DNA from: Sphaerotilus sulfidivorans
GTDB taxonomy: Bacteria; Pseudomonadota; Gammaproteobacteria; Burkholderiales; Burkholderiaceae_C
Direction: 5' to 3'
Assembly (NCBI RefSeq): GCF_013426975.1
Contig: NZ_JACCPY010000033.1
Coordinates: forward strand, 1-41,866
DNA: 41,866 bases
Every line of letters starts with the position of its first letter. Within the stretch, counting starts at the first letter, position 1. This document shows, piece after piece, positions 25,501 to 35,910 of the stretch. The notes under the pieces were generated by a model, which saw only the letters and a list, made by a program, of their open reading frames with translations, had not been told where the DNA came from and searched no databases. Position numbers and translations under genes: made by a program.

Positions 25501-26724
25501 ATGTCCGACCTCTCGACGATCTGGGCAGTCCTGCTGGACTGGCTGGCTCATGGCCTGCTGCACGCCTCCTGGTGGCAGGTGCTGCTGTTCACGCTCGTGG
25601 TGACCCACATCACGATCGTCTCGATCACCGTCTTCCTGCACCGCAGCCAGGCGCATCGCTCGCTGGACCTCGGGCCGATCGCCTCGCATTTCTTCCGTTT
25701 CTGGCTATGGATGACCTCCGGCATGGTGACGAAGGAATGGGTCGCGGTCCATCGCAAGCACCACGCCAAGTGCGAGACGGTCGATGACCCGCACAGCCCG
25801 GTCGCGCATGGCCTGAAGACGGTGCTGCTGCGCGGCAGCGAGCTCTATCGCGCCGAGGCCAAGGTGCCCGAGACGCTGAAGAAGTACGGCCACAACACGC
25901 CCGACGACTGGGTCGAGCGCCATCTCTACACCGGCCGCTCGGCGCTGGGCGTGTCGCTGATGCTGATCATCGACGTGGCGCTGTTCGGCGCGCTCGGCCT
26001 GACGGTCTGGGCGGTGCAGATGCTGTGGAGTCCGATCCATGCCGCCGGCATCATCAACGGCCTGGGCCACCACTGGGGATACCGCAACTTCGAGGCGGCC
26101 GACGCCTCGACCAACATCTCGCCCTGGGGCCTCTGGATCGGCGGCGAGGAGCTGCACAACAACCACCACACCTTCCCGACCTCGGCCAAGCTGTCGGTCA
26201 AGCCCTTCGAGTTCGACATCGGCTGGGGCTACATCCGCCTGCTGGAAATGCTCGGCCAGGCCAAGGTGCGCAAGACCGCACCGCAGCTCAAGCTGGGCGA
26301 GATGAAGGCGGTGGCCGACAGCCAGACGCTGGAGGCGCTGATCGCCAACCGCTACGAGATGATGGCGCAGTACGCCACCGGCCTGCGCCGTGCCTGCAAC
26401 GAGGAGCTCGAGCGCCTGAAGCAGCAGGGCGCGCAGAACACCGAGCGCTGGGCGCAGATGCGTCTGGCGCAGCGCTGGCTGCACCGCGACGAGCAGAAGA
26501 TCCCGGCCGAGTTCAAGGCCAGCATCGCGCAGGCCTGCGACCAGAGCCCGGCACTGGCCAAGCTGGTGGCGATGCGCGAGGAGCTGCGCCAGCTCTGGAC
26601 CCGCACCAATGTGTCAGGCGAGCAGCTGGTCGCCGACCTGCAGGCCTGGTGCCAGCGTGCCGAGGCCAGCGGCATCGTCGCGCTGCAGGATTTCGCGCGC
26701 ACGCTGCGTTCGGCACGGGCCTGA
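25501..26724 (+). CDS. Acyl-CoA/acyl-lipid delta-9 fatty-acid desaturase
   Basis: This 407-residue integral-membrane di-iron desaturase introduces a cis double bond into saturated acyl chains. The three His boxes are present: HRSQAHRS at about 47-54, HRKHH at about 84-88, and HNNHH at about 219-223. Hydrophobic pairs lie around residues 20-45 and 60-75, with another at 150-180. A soluble helical tail of about 150 residues follows the last His box, which is usual for proteobacterial DesA/DesC-type enzymes. It appears to be a single-gene unit with its own promoter. Confidence 0.92.
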   Translation: MSDLSTIWAVLLDWLAHGLLHASWWQVLLFTLVVTHITIVSITVFLHRSQAHRSLDLGPIASHFFRFWLWMTSGMVTKEWVAVHRKHHAKCETVDDPHSPVAHGLKTVLLRGSELYRAEAKVPETLKKYGHNTPDDWVERHLYTGRSALGVSLMLIIDVALFGALGLTVWAVQMLWSPIHAAGIINGLGHHWGYRNFEAADASTNISPWGLWIGGEELHNNHHTFPTSAKLSVKPFEFDIGWGYIRLLEMLGQAKVRKTAPQLKLGEMKAVADSQTLEALIANRYEMMAQYATGLRRACNEELERLKQQGAQNTERWAQMRLAQRWLHRDEQKIPAEFKASIAQACDQSPALAKLVAMREELRQLWTRTNVSGEQLVADLQAWCQRAEASGIVALQDFARTLRSARA

Positions 26725-26748
26725 CGCGCGCGGGGGCGCCGGAGGTGT

Positions 26749-28404
26749 TCAGGCGGCCAGCACCTCGAACTCCACGACATCGAGCAACGAAGTCCGGGGC
26801 ATCTGCTCTCGACGGCGCAGCAGGCCGTGCAGCGTCAGAAGTTGCTCGAAGGCGGGCAGATCGAGTTCCTCCAGTGCGGTCGGTCGCAGCAGCAGCGCGG
26901 CCAGGTGCGCCTCGGCCTGAGCCTCGTTCCAGTGCTCGCAGACCTGCTTCCAGGTGAGTTCGTGCTGCTCGAGCTGGCGCGGGCCATCCTGCGACGATGC
27001 CGCTGAGGCGGATGTCGTCGGCGGCGACATTGGCGGCACTCGCACGTTGTAGAGCGCCTCGAGCTGAGCCGCCACCCGCTCGTGGTTCCAGGGCTGGCGC
27101 AGCTGCTCGTAGAGGGCCAGCAGCCGCATCAGCAGCCAGGGGCAGCGGCCCTGGCCTTCGAGCAGGCGGCGCTCGAGCACCATGACCCAGCCGAGCTGCT
27201 GCTCGGCGTTGCCGGGTGGTGCGGCATCCAGTTCCGCCAGCAGCTCCTGGCTGCCCTCGTCGTCCAGGCGAGGATGGCCGAAGTTGCTGTCCTGCCAGCA
27301 GGAGCGATCCTCGGCAGAGGGCAGGGCCGATGCTGACGAGGATGCTGGAGCGGCGGCTGTCGAGGCCTCGTCGTCCTGCGGCTGAGGCCATTCGATCGTG
27401 ATGATCCGTGCGCCTTGGGGCGAGGCGGACGATGCGTGCGCGTCGGTGCCTGCGTGATGGGTGCGGGTCTGCCCGGCGTGCGGTGCTGGGCTGCCGACGG
27501 AGGTGGCTTCATCCTCTTGTGCGCTCTGTCCTCGCCGTCGCTTCGTGCCGGAGGGCGTGCGGCGTCGACCGGCCAGACCGGATCCTGTCGGTCGATCGTG
27601 CAGCAGCCGTCCGATCATCATGCAGCTGCCCAGGCCGATCAGCGTGCCGGCCACCAGGGCTGCGTCGCGCCAGGGCGGGGCAGGGGCGTCCTGTCGGGCC
27701 AGTTGCAGCTTCAGCTCGTCCAGGGCGGCGCGGGTCTCGCGCTGCTGCTCATGCAGATGTCGCCAGGCATCGGAGGGCTCAGCCTGGGCCTGGGCGCCGG
27801 GTGCGGAGGGCGGCAGCCGCTCCGCCACCAGACGGGCGATCAGCTCGGCTGCGCCGGTCAGTGCGGCCTCGTCGGCGCGGGCCGGGCTGCTCGGGGACTG
27901 TGGGCGGGGTGCGGCCGCGGGTGTTGCCGGCGCAGCGTGGGCCTGACCGGTCGGGCGCACCTGTGCCGCCGGTCTGCGGGACAGAGGACGGCGTGGAGGA
28001 TCGGCGAGCACGGTGAACTCCCGGCTGAAGGCCGCGCCGCACAGCAGGTCCACTCGTCCGATCAGCACCGGTTCCTCGACGATCGCGGGGCTTTGGATCT
28101 GGACCGTCACCTGTTCATCCTGCCCGCTGGGCACGGTGCGTATCCGGATCGGTTCGATCGCTTCGCCACTGTCGGCATGCTGCAGGCGCACCGCGACGCA
28201 GTCCGGCCCCAGCAGTGCGGGCGGGATGTCGAAGGCGCGCACCTGCAGGCTCATGTCGACAGGCTCGCCGATGGTGGCCTGGCTGCGACGGGTGTCGATG
28301 GACTGCGCGCCGGCCGGCTGCGACAGCAGAACCAGGCCCAACCACAGCAGCCCGATCCGTCCGGTCTGCCGGCATCGCCGGGGGTGGGATCCGCACAGGA
28401 GCAT
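26749..28404 (-). CDS. FimV-like single-pass membrane protein
   Basis: The 551-residue protein has a signal peptide (about 1-33, ending PAGAQ). A beta-rich domain at 36-137 ends LIGRVDLL-x-GAAFSREFTVLADPP, resembling the FimV N-terminal pattern that ends in REYTVLLDPP. A Pro/Ala-rich stretch and a short coiled coil (210-237) lead to one TM helix (about 247-267). A long disordered cytoplasmic region and a Leu-rich helical C-terminus (LDLPAFEQLLTLHGLLRR) follow. I see no LysM domain. Cys69 and Cys122 could form a disulfide. FimV/HubP proteins organise cell poles and type IV pili. That role is inferred here. GGAGG precedes the ATG. Confidence 0.6.
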   Translation of the reverse strand: MLLCGSHPRRCRQTGRIGLLWLGLVLLSQPAGAQSIDTRRSQATIGEPVDMSLQVRAFDIPPALLGPDCVAVRLQHADSGEAIEPIRIRTVPSGQDEQVTVQIQSPAIVEEPVLIGRVDLLCGAAFSREFTVLADPPRRPLSRRPAAQVRPTGQAHAAPATPAAAPRPQSPSSPARADEAALTGAAELIARLVAERLPPSAPGAQAQAEPSDAWRHLHEQQRETRAALDELKLQLARQDAPAPPWRDAALVAGTLIGLGSCMMIGRLLHDRPTGSGLAGRRRTPSGTKRRRGQSAQEDEATSVGSPAPHAGQTRTHHAGTDAHASSASPQGARIITIEWPQPQDDEASTAAAPASSSASALPSAEDRSCWQDSNFGHPRLDDEGSQELLAELDAAPPGNAEQQLGWVMVLERRLLEGQGRCPWLLMRLLALYEQLRQPWNHERVAAQLEALYNVRVPPMSPPTTSASAASSQDGPRQLEQHELTWKQVCEHWNEAQAEAHLAALLLRPTALEELDLPAFEQLLTLHGLLRRREQMPRTSLLDVVEFEVLAA

Positions 28405-28465
28405 GGTGTCCCTCCTCGAGATTTCACCGGACTCACTGTAGGCGGGGGTGGGCTGTCGGCCTCAT

Positions 28466-28493
28466 CCCCCTGGAGGGGGCCCCCGCAAGGGGG
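28466..28493. repeat. Tandem C5/G5 hairpin pair, likely dispersed palindromic repeat
   Basis: Two adjacent hairpins, CCCCC-TGGA-GGGGG (28466-28479) and CCCCC-GCAA-GGGGG (28480-28493), lie between the FimV-like start and the rpmG terminator. GNRA-type GCAA closes the second loop. No T-run follows. Such paired GC hairpins occur as intergenic repeats in Burkholderiales, but only one copy is visible here. Confidence 0.55.
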
Positions 28494-28536
28494 AGTCCGC
28501 GCCGGCCATCGATGTTGGCAGGCTGGACGCGGACAT

Positions 28537-28572
28537 GAAGAAAACCCGCCGGGACATGACTGTCCGGGCGGG
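28537..28572 (-). terminator. Rho-independent terminator of rpmB-rpmG
   Basis: On the minus strand the stem CCCGCCCGGACA / TGTCCCGGCGGG (12 pairs with one mismatch, 4-base loop) is followed by TTTTCTTC. It lies about 55 bases after the rpmG stop and is well placed to end the ribosomal protein transcript. Confidence 0.85.
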
Positions 28573-28625
28573 TCTGCACGGGTACGTTCCGCAGCGGCTG
28601 CCGAGGAACGTCTCGATCATCGAGA

Positions 28626-28796
28626 TCAGCGCAGCTTCACTTCCTTGTACAGGACGTGCTTGCGTGCCTTCGGATCGAACTTCATGAATTCCAGCTTTTG
28701 CGGCGTGGTCTTCTTGTTCTTGTCCGTGGTGTAGAAGTGGCCGGTACCCGCAGTGGATTCCAGCTTGATCTTTTCGCGTCCGCCTTTGGCTGCCAT
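28626..28796 (-). CDS. rpmG: 50S ribosomal protein L33
   Basis: The 56-residue protein [20 protein letters not shown] continues with [23 protein letters not shown] and ends [11 protein letters not shown], the cysteine-free proteobacterial L33. Lacking the CXXC pairs means it is the zinc-independent form. It follows rpmB by 15 bases, the standard rpmB-rpmG operon, and both are short and basic. L33 lies near the E site of the large subunit. Confidence 0.97.
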   Translation of the reverse strand: MAAKGGREKIKLESTAGTGHFYTTDKNKKTTPQKLEFMKFDPKARKHVLYKEVKLR

Positions 28797-28811
28797 GGTG
28801 TCGGTCTCCGA

Positions 28812-29045
28812 TTACAGTTCGCCGCGAGCACGCAGGTCCGCCAGGACCACGTCGATGCCCTTCTTGTCGATCAGGCGCAGAGCCGCGTTCGAGATGCGCA
28901 GGCGAACCCAGCGGTTCTCGCTCTCGACCCAGAAACGGCGGTACTGCAGGTTGGGCAGCCAACGGCGCTTGGTTTTGTTGTTGGCGTGGGAAACATTGTT
29001 CCCGGTCATCGGGCCCTTGCCCGTGACTTGACAGACGCGTGCCAT
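28812..29045 (-). CDS. rpmB: 50S ribosomal protein L28
   Basis: The 77-residue protein begins [20 protein letters not shown] and contains [14 protein letters not shown] and [16 protein letters not shown]. These are full-length L28 features. A longer frame upstream is an artefact: MARVCQ is the invariant start, with GGAG about ten bases before it. It leads the rpmB-rpmG unit, which has a leader of around 135 bases if the TACAAT box at 29193-29188 is used. Confidence 0.97.
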   Translation of the reverse strand: MARVCQVTGKGPMTGNNVSHANNKTKRRWLPNLQYRRFWVESENRWVRLRISNAALRLIDKKGIDVVLADLRARGEL

Positions 29046-29187
29046 GACGCTTCTCCGATCTATGGTTACAGCAACCAGCGCAGACCCGCCCGCCCGGAAC
29101 TTGCAGCACTTGTGGTGCCTGGTCTGATGGTTACCCCTCCGACAGCGCCATCCGGCACCTCGGGTCTCTTTTGGCGGCAAAACGTCG

Positions 29188-29193
29188 ATTGTA
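29188..29193 (-). promoter_or_regulatory. Putative -10 box (TACAAT) for rpmB-rpmG
   Basis: The minus strand reads GGCTACAATCGACG between trxB and rpmB. TACAAT is one base from the consensus. A start near 29181 gives an rpmB leader of about 135 bases. Confidence 0.5.
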
Positions 29194-29197
29194 GCCT

Positions 29198-29221
29198 GAA
29201 AACGGTCCTGGGCCCAGGACC
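29198..29221 (-). terminator. Probable trxB terminator (18-base perfect palindrome)
   Basis: GGTCCTGGGCCCAGGACC at 29204-29221 is a perfect palindrome seven bases past the trxB stop. It is followed on the minus strand by GTTTTC, a short U-tract. The rpmB -10 box begins a few bases later, so termination and re-initiation are packed together. Confidence 0.65.
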
Positions 29222-29227
29222 GACGCC

Positions 29228-30434
<1,207 letters not shown>

Positions 30435-31103
30435 ATGGCGATGCTCTCGAATCTCGATCTGATCCGGCGTGTGCCGCTGTTCTCGATGCTGACCGTCGAG
30501 CAGGCCCAGACGATCGCCGACGGCGTGGTCAAGCGCCGGTACCGTCGCGGCGAGATCATCGTCGAGCAGGGTCGCAAGTCGGACGCGCTGTTCATCCTGC
30601 TGAGCGGCCGTGCCCGCGTGATCACCTCGGATGCACGCGGCCGCGAGGTCATCCTGGCGGTGCTCGAGGCCGGCGACTATCTCGGCGAGATGAGCCTGAT
30701 CGACAACGAGCCGCATTCGGCCACCGTGCGCGCCGAGGTCCAGACCGATGTGCTGGTGCTGGGACGCAACGAGTTCGCGGTCTGCCTGCCGGACAACTCC
30801 AGCCTGTCCTACGCGATCCTGCGCGGCCTGGTGGCGCGCCTGCGCAATGCCGACCGCCAGATCGAGTCGCTGGCGCTGCTCGATGTCTACGGCCGGGTGG
30901 CGCGTGCGCTGCTCGACATGGCCGAGGACGACGAGGGCCGCCGCGTCATCCGCTCCAAGGTCTCGCGCCAGGATCTGGCCAAGGTCGTCGGCGCCTCGCG
31001 CGAGATGGTCAGCCGGGTCATGAAGGATCTCGAGGAACGCCATCTGATCGAGACCCAGGAAAATGGCTGGGTCGTCCTGACCGAGCGTCTGGCCTCGCAA
31101 TAA
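30435..31103 (+). CDS. Crp/Fnr-family transcriptional regulator
   Basis: The 222-residue protein has a cyclic-nucleotide-binding beta-barrel (residues about 12-125: RRGEIIVEQGRKSDALFILLSGRARV, GDYLGEMSLIDNEPHSATVRA). A dimerisation helix (about 126-150) and a C-terminal winged HTH (SRQDLAKVVGASREMVSRVMKDLEERHLIE) follow. There is no N-terminal Fnr cysteine cluster. The phosphate-binding cassette reads GEMSLIDNEPHSATV rather than the GELALMYGTPRAATV of true cAMP binding, so the ligand is uncertain. It stands 43 to 61 bases before ftsK. Confidence 0.9.
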   Translation: MAMLSNLDLIRRVPLFSMLTVEQAQTIADGVVKRRYRRGEIIVEQGRKSDALFILLSGRARVITSDARGREVILAVLEAGDYLGEMSLIDNEPHSATVRAEVQTDVLVLGRNEFAVCLPDNSSLSYAILRGLVARLRNADRQIESLALLDVYGRVARALLDMAEDDEGRRVIRSKVSRQDLAKVVGASREMVSRVMKDLEERHLIETQENGWVVLTERLASQ

Positions 31104-31152
31104 GCGCAGACCTCGCCCGGTTGTCGTTTCAAGACCATCCTGACGGATGGCG

Positions 31153-31158
31153 GACAAT
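31153..31158 (+). promoter_or_regulatory. Putative -10 (GACAAT) at the ftsK start
   Basis: GACAAT lies six bases before the ATG at 31165. Transcription would then begin at or near the start codon. This favours ATG 31165 over the ATG at 31147, which lies upstream of the box. No clear -35 is seen. Confidence 0.35.
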
Positions 31159-31164
31159 TCGGGC

Positions 31165-33888
31165 ATGACTTATCCGCTCGGTTCGCTGCGCGGCACGGCC
31201 TCAGGGTCGTCTGCAGCCGCGCAAACCCGTTCCTCCCTGCCTCGTCCGGTGTCACGCTGGCGCCTGCAGCTGGCCATCACGCTTGGCGGCACGCTGCTGG
31301 TGCTGTGGATGCTGGCGATGTTCAGCCATCACCCGGGCGACGCGGCCTTCTCGACTTCCGGGGACGGTCGTCCGCTGCGCAACCAGGCCGGCGTGATCGG
31401 GGCCTGGCTGTCCGATCTGTCCTTCGTGCTGTGCGGCCTGTCGTCCTGGTGGCTGCTGCTTTTCGGCCTGCGTGGCTGGCTGTCGGCGGTGGCCCGGCTG
31501 CTGCGGGTCGATCTGGCGCCGGTGGAGACGATCGACGGCCCGGTGCACTGGCGGCCCTGGTGGCAGGCCTGGGTCGGGCTGCTGCTGCTGCTGCTGTCGA
31601 GCACCTCGCTCGAGTGGACGCGGCTCTACCAGCATGAAGGCCTGGTGGCCGGAACCCATGCCGGTGGCGTGCTGGGCGCCATGCTCGGCCCGCTGAGCAT
31701 GAAGCTGCTGGGCTTCGTCGGCAGCGGCGTGCTGTGGATCGTGCTGCTGCTGCTGTCGATGGCCTGGGCCTTCCGGTTCTCCTGGCTGGGTCTGGCCGAG
31801 CGCATCGGTGCGCTGTTCGACATCTGGCGCGAGCGCCGCGACGAGCGTCTGGCCGAGGCCGAGGACAAGCGCATCGGCGAGCAGGCGCAGCGCGAGCGCG
31901 GCCTGTCCGGACAGGCGCCTGCCGATGACCTGATGGCCGCCGGCGCGGCACTCGCACCTGCCGCGACGCCTGGGCCGGCGACTGCGGCCCCGCGCCGCGC
32001 CCGCAAGGAGCGCGAGGCTGCTGCAGCGCCTGCCGTGGCGCCGGTCGAGCCGGAATTCGGCGACATCGCTGCGCTGGCTCCGGGCCGCTCGCCCGGCCAC
32101 GAGCCGGATTTCGTCGACACCCTGCCGCAGATGCCGCCGGAGATGCCGCCGCAGCCCCTGCCGACGCCGGTTCCCGCGGTGGCGCCAGCGCCAGTCCGGA
32201 TGCGCGAACCGGCGCCCTTGCCCGCGCCGATGCCTGCACCCGTGCCGGCTCTGGCACGGGCCTCGGTGGCGCCGTGGGATGATCCGGCCGACGACGAGGA
32301 CGACCTGCCGCCGGCACCGGCCGCGCCGCCGGTCTTCGTCATGCCGCCGCCGGCGCCCCGTCCGGCCATGCCGGTGGTCTTCGCGCCGGCCGGCGAGGGC
32401 GGGCGCCCGTCGGTCGATCTGCTGGACGCCGCGCCGCCGCAGGCCGAATCCGCCACGCCGGAGGAGCTGGAGAAGACCAGCCGCATGATCGAGCGCCACC
32501 TGAAGAACTTCGGCGTCGAGGTGACGGTGATCGCTGCGATGCCGGGGCCGGTGGTGACCCGCTTCGAGATCGAGCCGGCGGTGGGTGTCAAGGGCTCGCA
32601 GATCGTCAATCTGGCCAAGGATCTGGCCCGTTCGCTCAGCCTGGTGTCGATCCGCGTGGTCGAGACGATTCCGGGCCGCAACTGCATGGCGCTGGAGCTG
32701 CCCAACCGCAAGCGCCAGGTGATCCGCCTGTCCGAGGTGCTGGGCGCGCCGGTCTACCGCGAGGCGCCCTCGCTGCTGACCATGGGCCTGGGCAAGAACA
32801 TCGTCGGCGAGCCGATCGTGGCCGACCTGGGCAAGATGCCGCACTGCCTGGTGGCCGGCACCACCGGCTCGGGCAAGTCGGTGGGCATCAACGGCATGAT
32901 CCTGTCGCTGCTGTACAAGGCCGAGCCGGAGGATGTGCGCCTGATCCTGATCGATCCGAAGATGCTCGAGATGAGCGTCTACGAAGGCATTCCGCACCTG
33001 CTCGCGCCGGTGGTCACCGACATGAAGCAGGCCTCGAACGCGCTGAACTGGTGCGTGGCCGAGATGGAGCGGCGCTACCGGCTGATGAGCAAGCTGGGCG
33101 TGCGCAATCTGGCCGGCTACAACGCGAAGATCCGCGAGGCCCAGGAGCGCGAGCAGCTGATCCCCAACCCCTTCAGCCTGACGCCGGAGGAGCCTGAGCC
33201 GCTCGACCGCCTGCCGCACATCGTCGTCGTCATCGACGAGCTGGCCGATCTGATGATGGTGGTCGGCAAGAAGATCGAGGAACTCATCGCCCGCCTGGCG
33301 CAGAAGGCGCGTGCCGCCGGCATCCACCTGATCCTGGCCACGCAGCGCCCGTCGGTCGACGTGATCACCGGCCTGATCAAGGCCAACATCCCGACCCGGC
33401 TGAGCTTCCAGGTCTCGAGCAAGATCGACAGCCGCACCATTCTCGACCAGATGGGCGCCGAGGCGCTGCTGGGCATGGGCGACATGCTCTACATGGCCTC
33501 CGGCACCGGACAGCCGGTGCGGGTGCACGGCGCCTTCGTCTCCGACGACGAGGTGCACCGCGTCGTCGAGTTCCTGAAGAGCCAGGGCGAGCCGAACTAC
33601 ATCGAGGGCATCCTGGAGGGCGGCACGCTCGAGGGCGAGGGCGGCGCCAACGACACCAACGCCGAGGGCGGTGGCGGCGACGCCGAGGCCGATCCGATGT
33701 ACGACCAGGCGGTGGCCATCGTGCTGCAGAACCGCAAGGCCTCGATCTCGCTGGTGCAGCGCCATCTGCGCATCGGCTACAACCGTGCGGCGCGGCTGCT
33801 GGAACAAATGGAAAAAACCGGACTCGTATCGAGCATGTCCACCAACGGCAACCGCGACATCCTCGTCCCGGCGCGCAAGGAAGAATGA
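31165..33888 (+). CDS. ftsK: DNA translocase FtsK
   Basis: FtsK is a septum-anchored DNA pump that clears chromosomes at division and activates XerCD at dif. The protein is 907 residues from ATG 31165, or 913 from 31147. The N-terminal domain has about four TM helices (roughly 30-215). The linker at about 245-430 is rich in Pro and Ala. The motor has Walker [16 protein letters not shown] near residue 565 and Walker [11 protein letters not shown] near 685. The C-terminal gamma winged helix (842-907, [18 protein letters not shown] onward) reads KOPS. The stop overlaps lolA by ATGA. Confidence 0.97.
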   Translation: MTYPLGSLRGTASGSSAAAQTRSSLPRPVSRWRLQLAITLGGTLLVLWMLAMFSHHPGDAAFSTSGDGRPLRNQAGVIGAWLSDLSFVLCGLSSWWLLLFGLRGWLSAVARLLRVDLAPVETIDGPVHWRPWWQAWVGLLLLLLSSTSLEWTRLYQHEGLVAGTHAGGVLGAMLGPLSMKLLGFVGSGVLWIVLLLLSMAWAFRFSWLGLAERIGALFDIWRERRDERLAEAEDKRIGEQAQRERGLSGQAPADDLMAAGAALAPAATPGPATAAPRRARKEREAAAAPAVAPVEPEFGDIAALAPGRSPGHEPDFVDTLPQMPPEMPPQPLPTPVPAVAPAPVRMREPAPLPAPMPAPVPALARASVAPWDDPADDEDDLPPAPAAPPVFVMPPPAPRPAMPVVFAPAGEGGRPSVDLLDAAPPQAESATPEELEKTSRMIERHLKNFGVEVTVIAAMPGPVVTRFEIEPAVGVKGSQIVNLAKDLARSLSLVSIRVVETIPGRNCMALELPNRKRQVIRLSEVLGAPVYREAPSLLTMGLGKNIVGEPIVADLGKMPHCLVAGTTGSGKSVGINGMILSLLYKAEPEDVRLILIDPKMLEMSVYEGIPHLLAPVVTDMKQASNALNWCVAEMERRYRLMSKLGVRNLAGYNAKIREAQEREQLIPNPFSLTPEEPEPLDRLPHIVVVIDELADLMMVVGKKIEELIARLAQKARAAGIHLILATQRPSVDVITGLIKANIPTRLSFQVSSKIDSRTILDQMGAEALLGMGDMLYMASGTGQPVRVHGAFVSDDEVHRVVEFLKSQGEPNYIEGILEGGTLEGEGGANDTNAEGGGGDAEADPMYDQAVAIVLQNRKASISLVQRHLRIGYNRAARLLEQMEKTGLVSSMSTNGNRDILVPARKEE

Positions 33889-34544
33889 AGCTGCTCTCCC
33901 TCGAATCCCTCTCGAAGCGGCCCGGCCGTGGCCGGGTGCTGATGCTGGCGCTGGCGGCTGCCGTCGCCACCACCGCGCTGCCGGCGCGCGCCGACGCGGT
34001 CGACACGCTGCGCAGCTTCGTGCAGACGGTGCAGTCCGGCCGGGCCGCCTTCACGCAGGTCGCCACCTCGCCCGACGGCGCGAAGAAGAAGACCTCCAGC
34101 GGCGAGTTCGAGTTCCAGCGCCCGAACCGCTTCCGCTTCGACTACGCCCGGCCCTACGAGCAGCAGATCGTCGCCGACGGCCAGAAGGTCTGGCTCTTCG
34201 ATGTCGACCTGAACCAGGTGACGGTGCGGCCCTTCGACCAGGCGCTGGGCGCCACGCCTGCGGCGCTGCTGGCCGGCGGCAGCCTGGAGCGCGACTTCAC
34301 GCTGTCGGCCGAGCCCGACCAGGGCGGCCTGCAGTGGGCAGCCGCCCAGCCCAAGGCGAAGGAGAGCCAGATCCGCCAGCTGCGGGTGGGCTTCCGCGGC
34401 AAGGACCTGGCGGCGATCGAGCTGACCGATGCGCTTGGCCAGCGCTCGCGGCTCGACTTCTCGCGCTTCGAGGCCAATCTGAAGCTGCCGGCCGAGCGCT
34501 TCCGCTTCAGCGCGCCGGCCGGCGCCGACGTGCTGCAGCAGTGA
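33885..34544 (+). CDS. lolA: Outer-membrane lipoprotein carrier protein LolA
   Basis: LolA ferries lipoproteins across the periplasm from LolCDE to LolB. The 219-residue protein has a signal peptide (about 1-37, basic start then [18 protein letters not shown], cleaved before DAVDTL). The mature part has QVQSGRA-like [28 protein letters not shown], and [16 protein letters not shown], all typical of the open beta-barrel. It is translationally coupled to ftsK and followed by rarA, the conserved ftsK-lolA-rarA order. Confidence 0.96.
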   Translation: MKLLSLESLSKRPGRGRVLMLALAAAVATTALPARADAVDTLRSFVQTVQSGRAAFTQVATSPDGAKKKTSSGEFEFQRPNRFRFDYARPYEQQIVADGQKVWLFDVDLNQVTVRPFDQALGATPAALLAGGSLERDFTLSAEPDQGGLQWAAAQPKAKESQIRQLRVGFRGKDLAAIELTDALGQRSRLDFSRFEANLKLPAERFRFSAPAGADVLQQ

Positions 34545-34554
34545 GCCGCGGGCA

Positions 34555-35910
34555 GTGAACGACCTGTTCGACGATGTGCCGACCGACCCGCCGGACACCC
34601 ATCCGCCAGGGACGCCGGGCGCATCGGCCGCGCCGGAGGCGCCCCTGGCCGAGCGGCTGCGCCCGCGCCACATCGACGAGGTGATCGGCCAGACCCACCT
34701 GCTGGGCGCGGGCAAGCCGCTGCGCGCGGCCTTCGTGTCGCGCCGGCCGCATTCGATGATCCTGTGGGGCCCGCCGGGCGTGGGCAAGACGACGCTGGCG
34801 CGGCTCACCGCCAAGGCCTTCGACGCCGACTTCGTGCCGATCTCCGCGGTGCTGGGCGGCGTGAAGGACATCCGCGAGGCGGTCGAGCGCGCGCAGCGCT
34901 CGCAGGCGCGGGGGCGGCGCTGCATCGTCTTCGTCGACGAGGTGCACCGCTTCAACAAGGCGCAGCAGGACGCCTTCCTGCCGCATGTCGAGTCGGGTCT
35001 GTTCACCTTCATCGGCGCGACGACCGAGAACCCGTCCTTCGAGGTCAACTCGGCGCTGCTGTCGCGCGCGACGGTGCATGTGCTCGAGCCGCTGGGCGAG
35101 GCCGAGCTGCTGGCGCTGCTGGCGCGGGCCGGCGAGGCGCTGCCCGCGCCCGCCCCGGAGCCCGCCGCGGCGCAGCGCCTGGTGGCCTATGCCGACGGCG
35201 ATGCGCGCCGGCTGCTCAACACCTTCGAGAACGTGGTGCGCATGGCCGGCACCGACCGGCCGCTGGACGAGGCGGCGCTGGAGCGCTGCCTGGGCGCGCA
35301 GCTGCGCCGCTACGACAAGGGCGGCGATCAGTTCTTCGATGCGATCTCGGCGCTGCACAAGGCGGTGCGCGGCAGCAGCCCGGACGGTGCGCTGTACTGG
35401 TTCGCGCGCATGATCGACGGCGGAGCCGACCCGCGCTACATCGCCCGACGCCTGGTGCGCATGGCCAGCGAGGACATCGGCCTGGCCGATCCGCGCGCGC
35501 TGCGCATCGCGCTGGATGCCTCGGAGACCTACGAGCGGCTCGGCTCGCCCGAGGGCGAGCTGACGCTGGCGCAGGCGGTGCTCTATCTGGCCGTCGCCCC
35601 GAAGTCCAACGCCGCCTATGTCGCCTGGAAGGCCGCGCAGGCCTTCGTGAAGCAGGACGGCTCGCGTCCGGTGCCGGCGCACCTGCGCAATGCGCCGACC
35701 CGGCTGATGAAGGACCTCGGGCACGGACGGAATTACCGGTACGCGCACGACGAGCCGGACGGATATCCGTCCGGCGAGAACTATTTCCCGGACGGGCTGG
35801 CGCCGGCGCCACGTTTCTACCAGCCGGTCGACCGCGGGCTCGAGATCCGCATCGGCGAGAAGCTCGAGAGATTGCGGGAGCTGGACGCCCAGGCGAACAA
35901 GTCGCGCTGA
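34555..35910 (+). CDS. rarA: Replication-associated recombination protein A (MgsA/RarA)
   Basis: The 451-residue AAA+ ATPase acts at stalled replication forks and resembles clamp loaders. A short Pro-rich N-terminus precedes LAERLRPRHIDEVIGQ. Walker A GPPGVGKTTLARL, Walker B IVFVDEVHRFNKAQQD and sensor 1 GATTENPSFEVNSALLSR are present. The C-terminal tetramerisation region holds DPRYIARRLVRMASEDIGLADP and YVAWKAAQ. The start is GTG at 34555, ten bases after lolA, with weak ribosome-site signals. No anomalies are visible. Confidence 0.95.
   Translation: MNDLFDDVPTDPPDTHPPGTPGASAAPEAPLAERLRPRHIDEVIGQTHLLGAGKPLRAAFVSRRPHSMILWGPPGVGKTTLARLTAKAFDADFVPISAVLGGVKDIREAVERAQRSQARGRRCIVFVDEVHRFNKAQQDAFLPHVESGLFTFIGATTENPSFEVNSALLSRATVHVLEPLGEAELLALLARAGEALPAPAPEPAAAQRLVAYADGDARRLLNTFENVVRMAGTDRPLDEAALERCLGAQLRRYDKGGDQFFDAISALHKAVRGSSPDGALYWFARMIDGGADPRYIARRLVRMASEDIGLADPRALRIALDASETYERLGSPEGELTLAQAVLYLAVAPKSNAAYVAWKAAQAFVKQDGSRPVPAHLRNAPTRLMKDLGHGRNYRYAHDEPDGYPSGENYFPDGLAPAPRFYQPVDRGLEIRIGEKLERLRELDAQANKSR

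Noticed and set aside
31252-33807. An 851-codon minus-strand frame opposite ftsK
   Set aside because: It mirrors the ftsK codon pattern, has no plausible start signals, and ftsK is complete.
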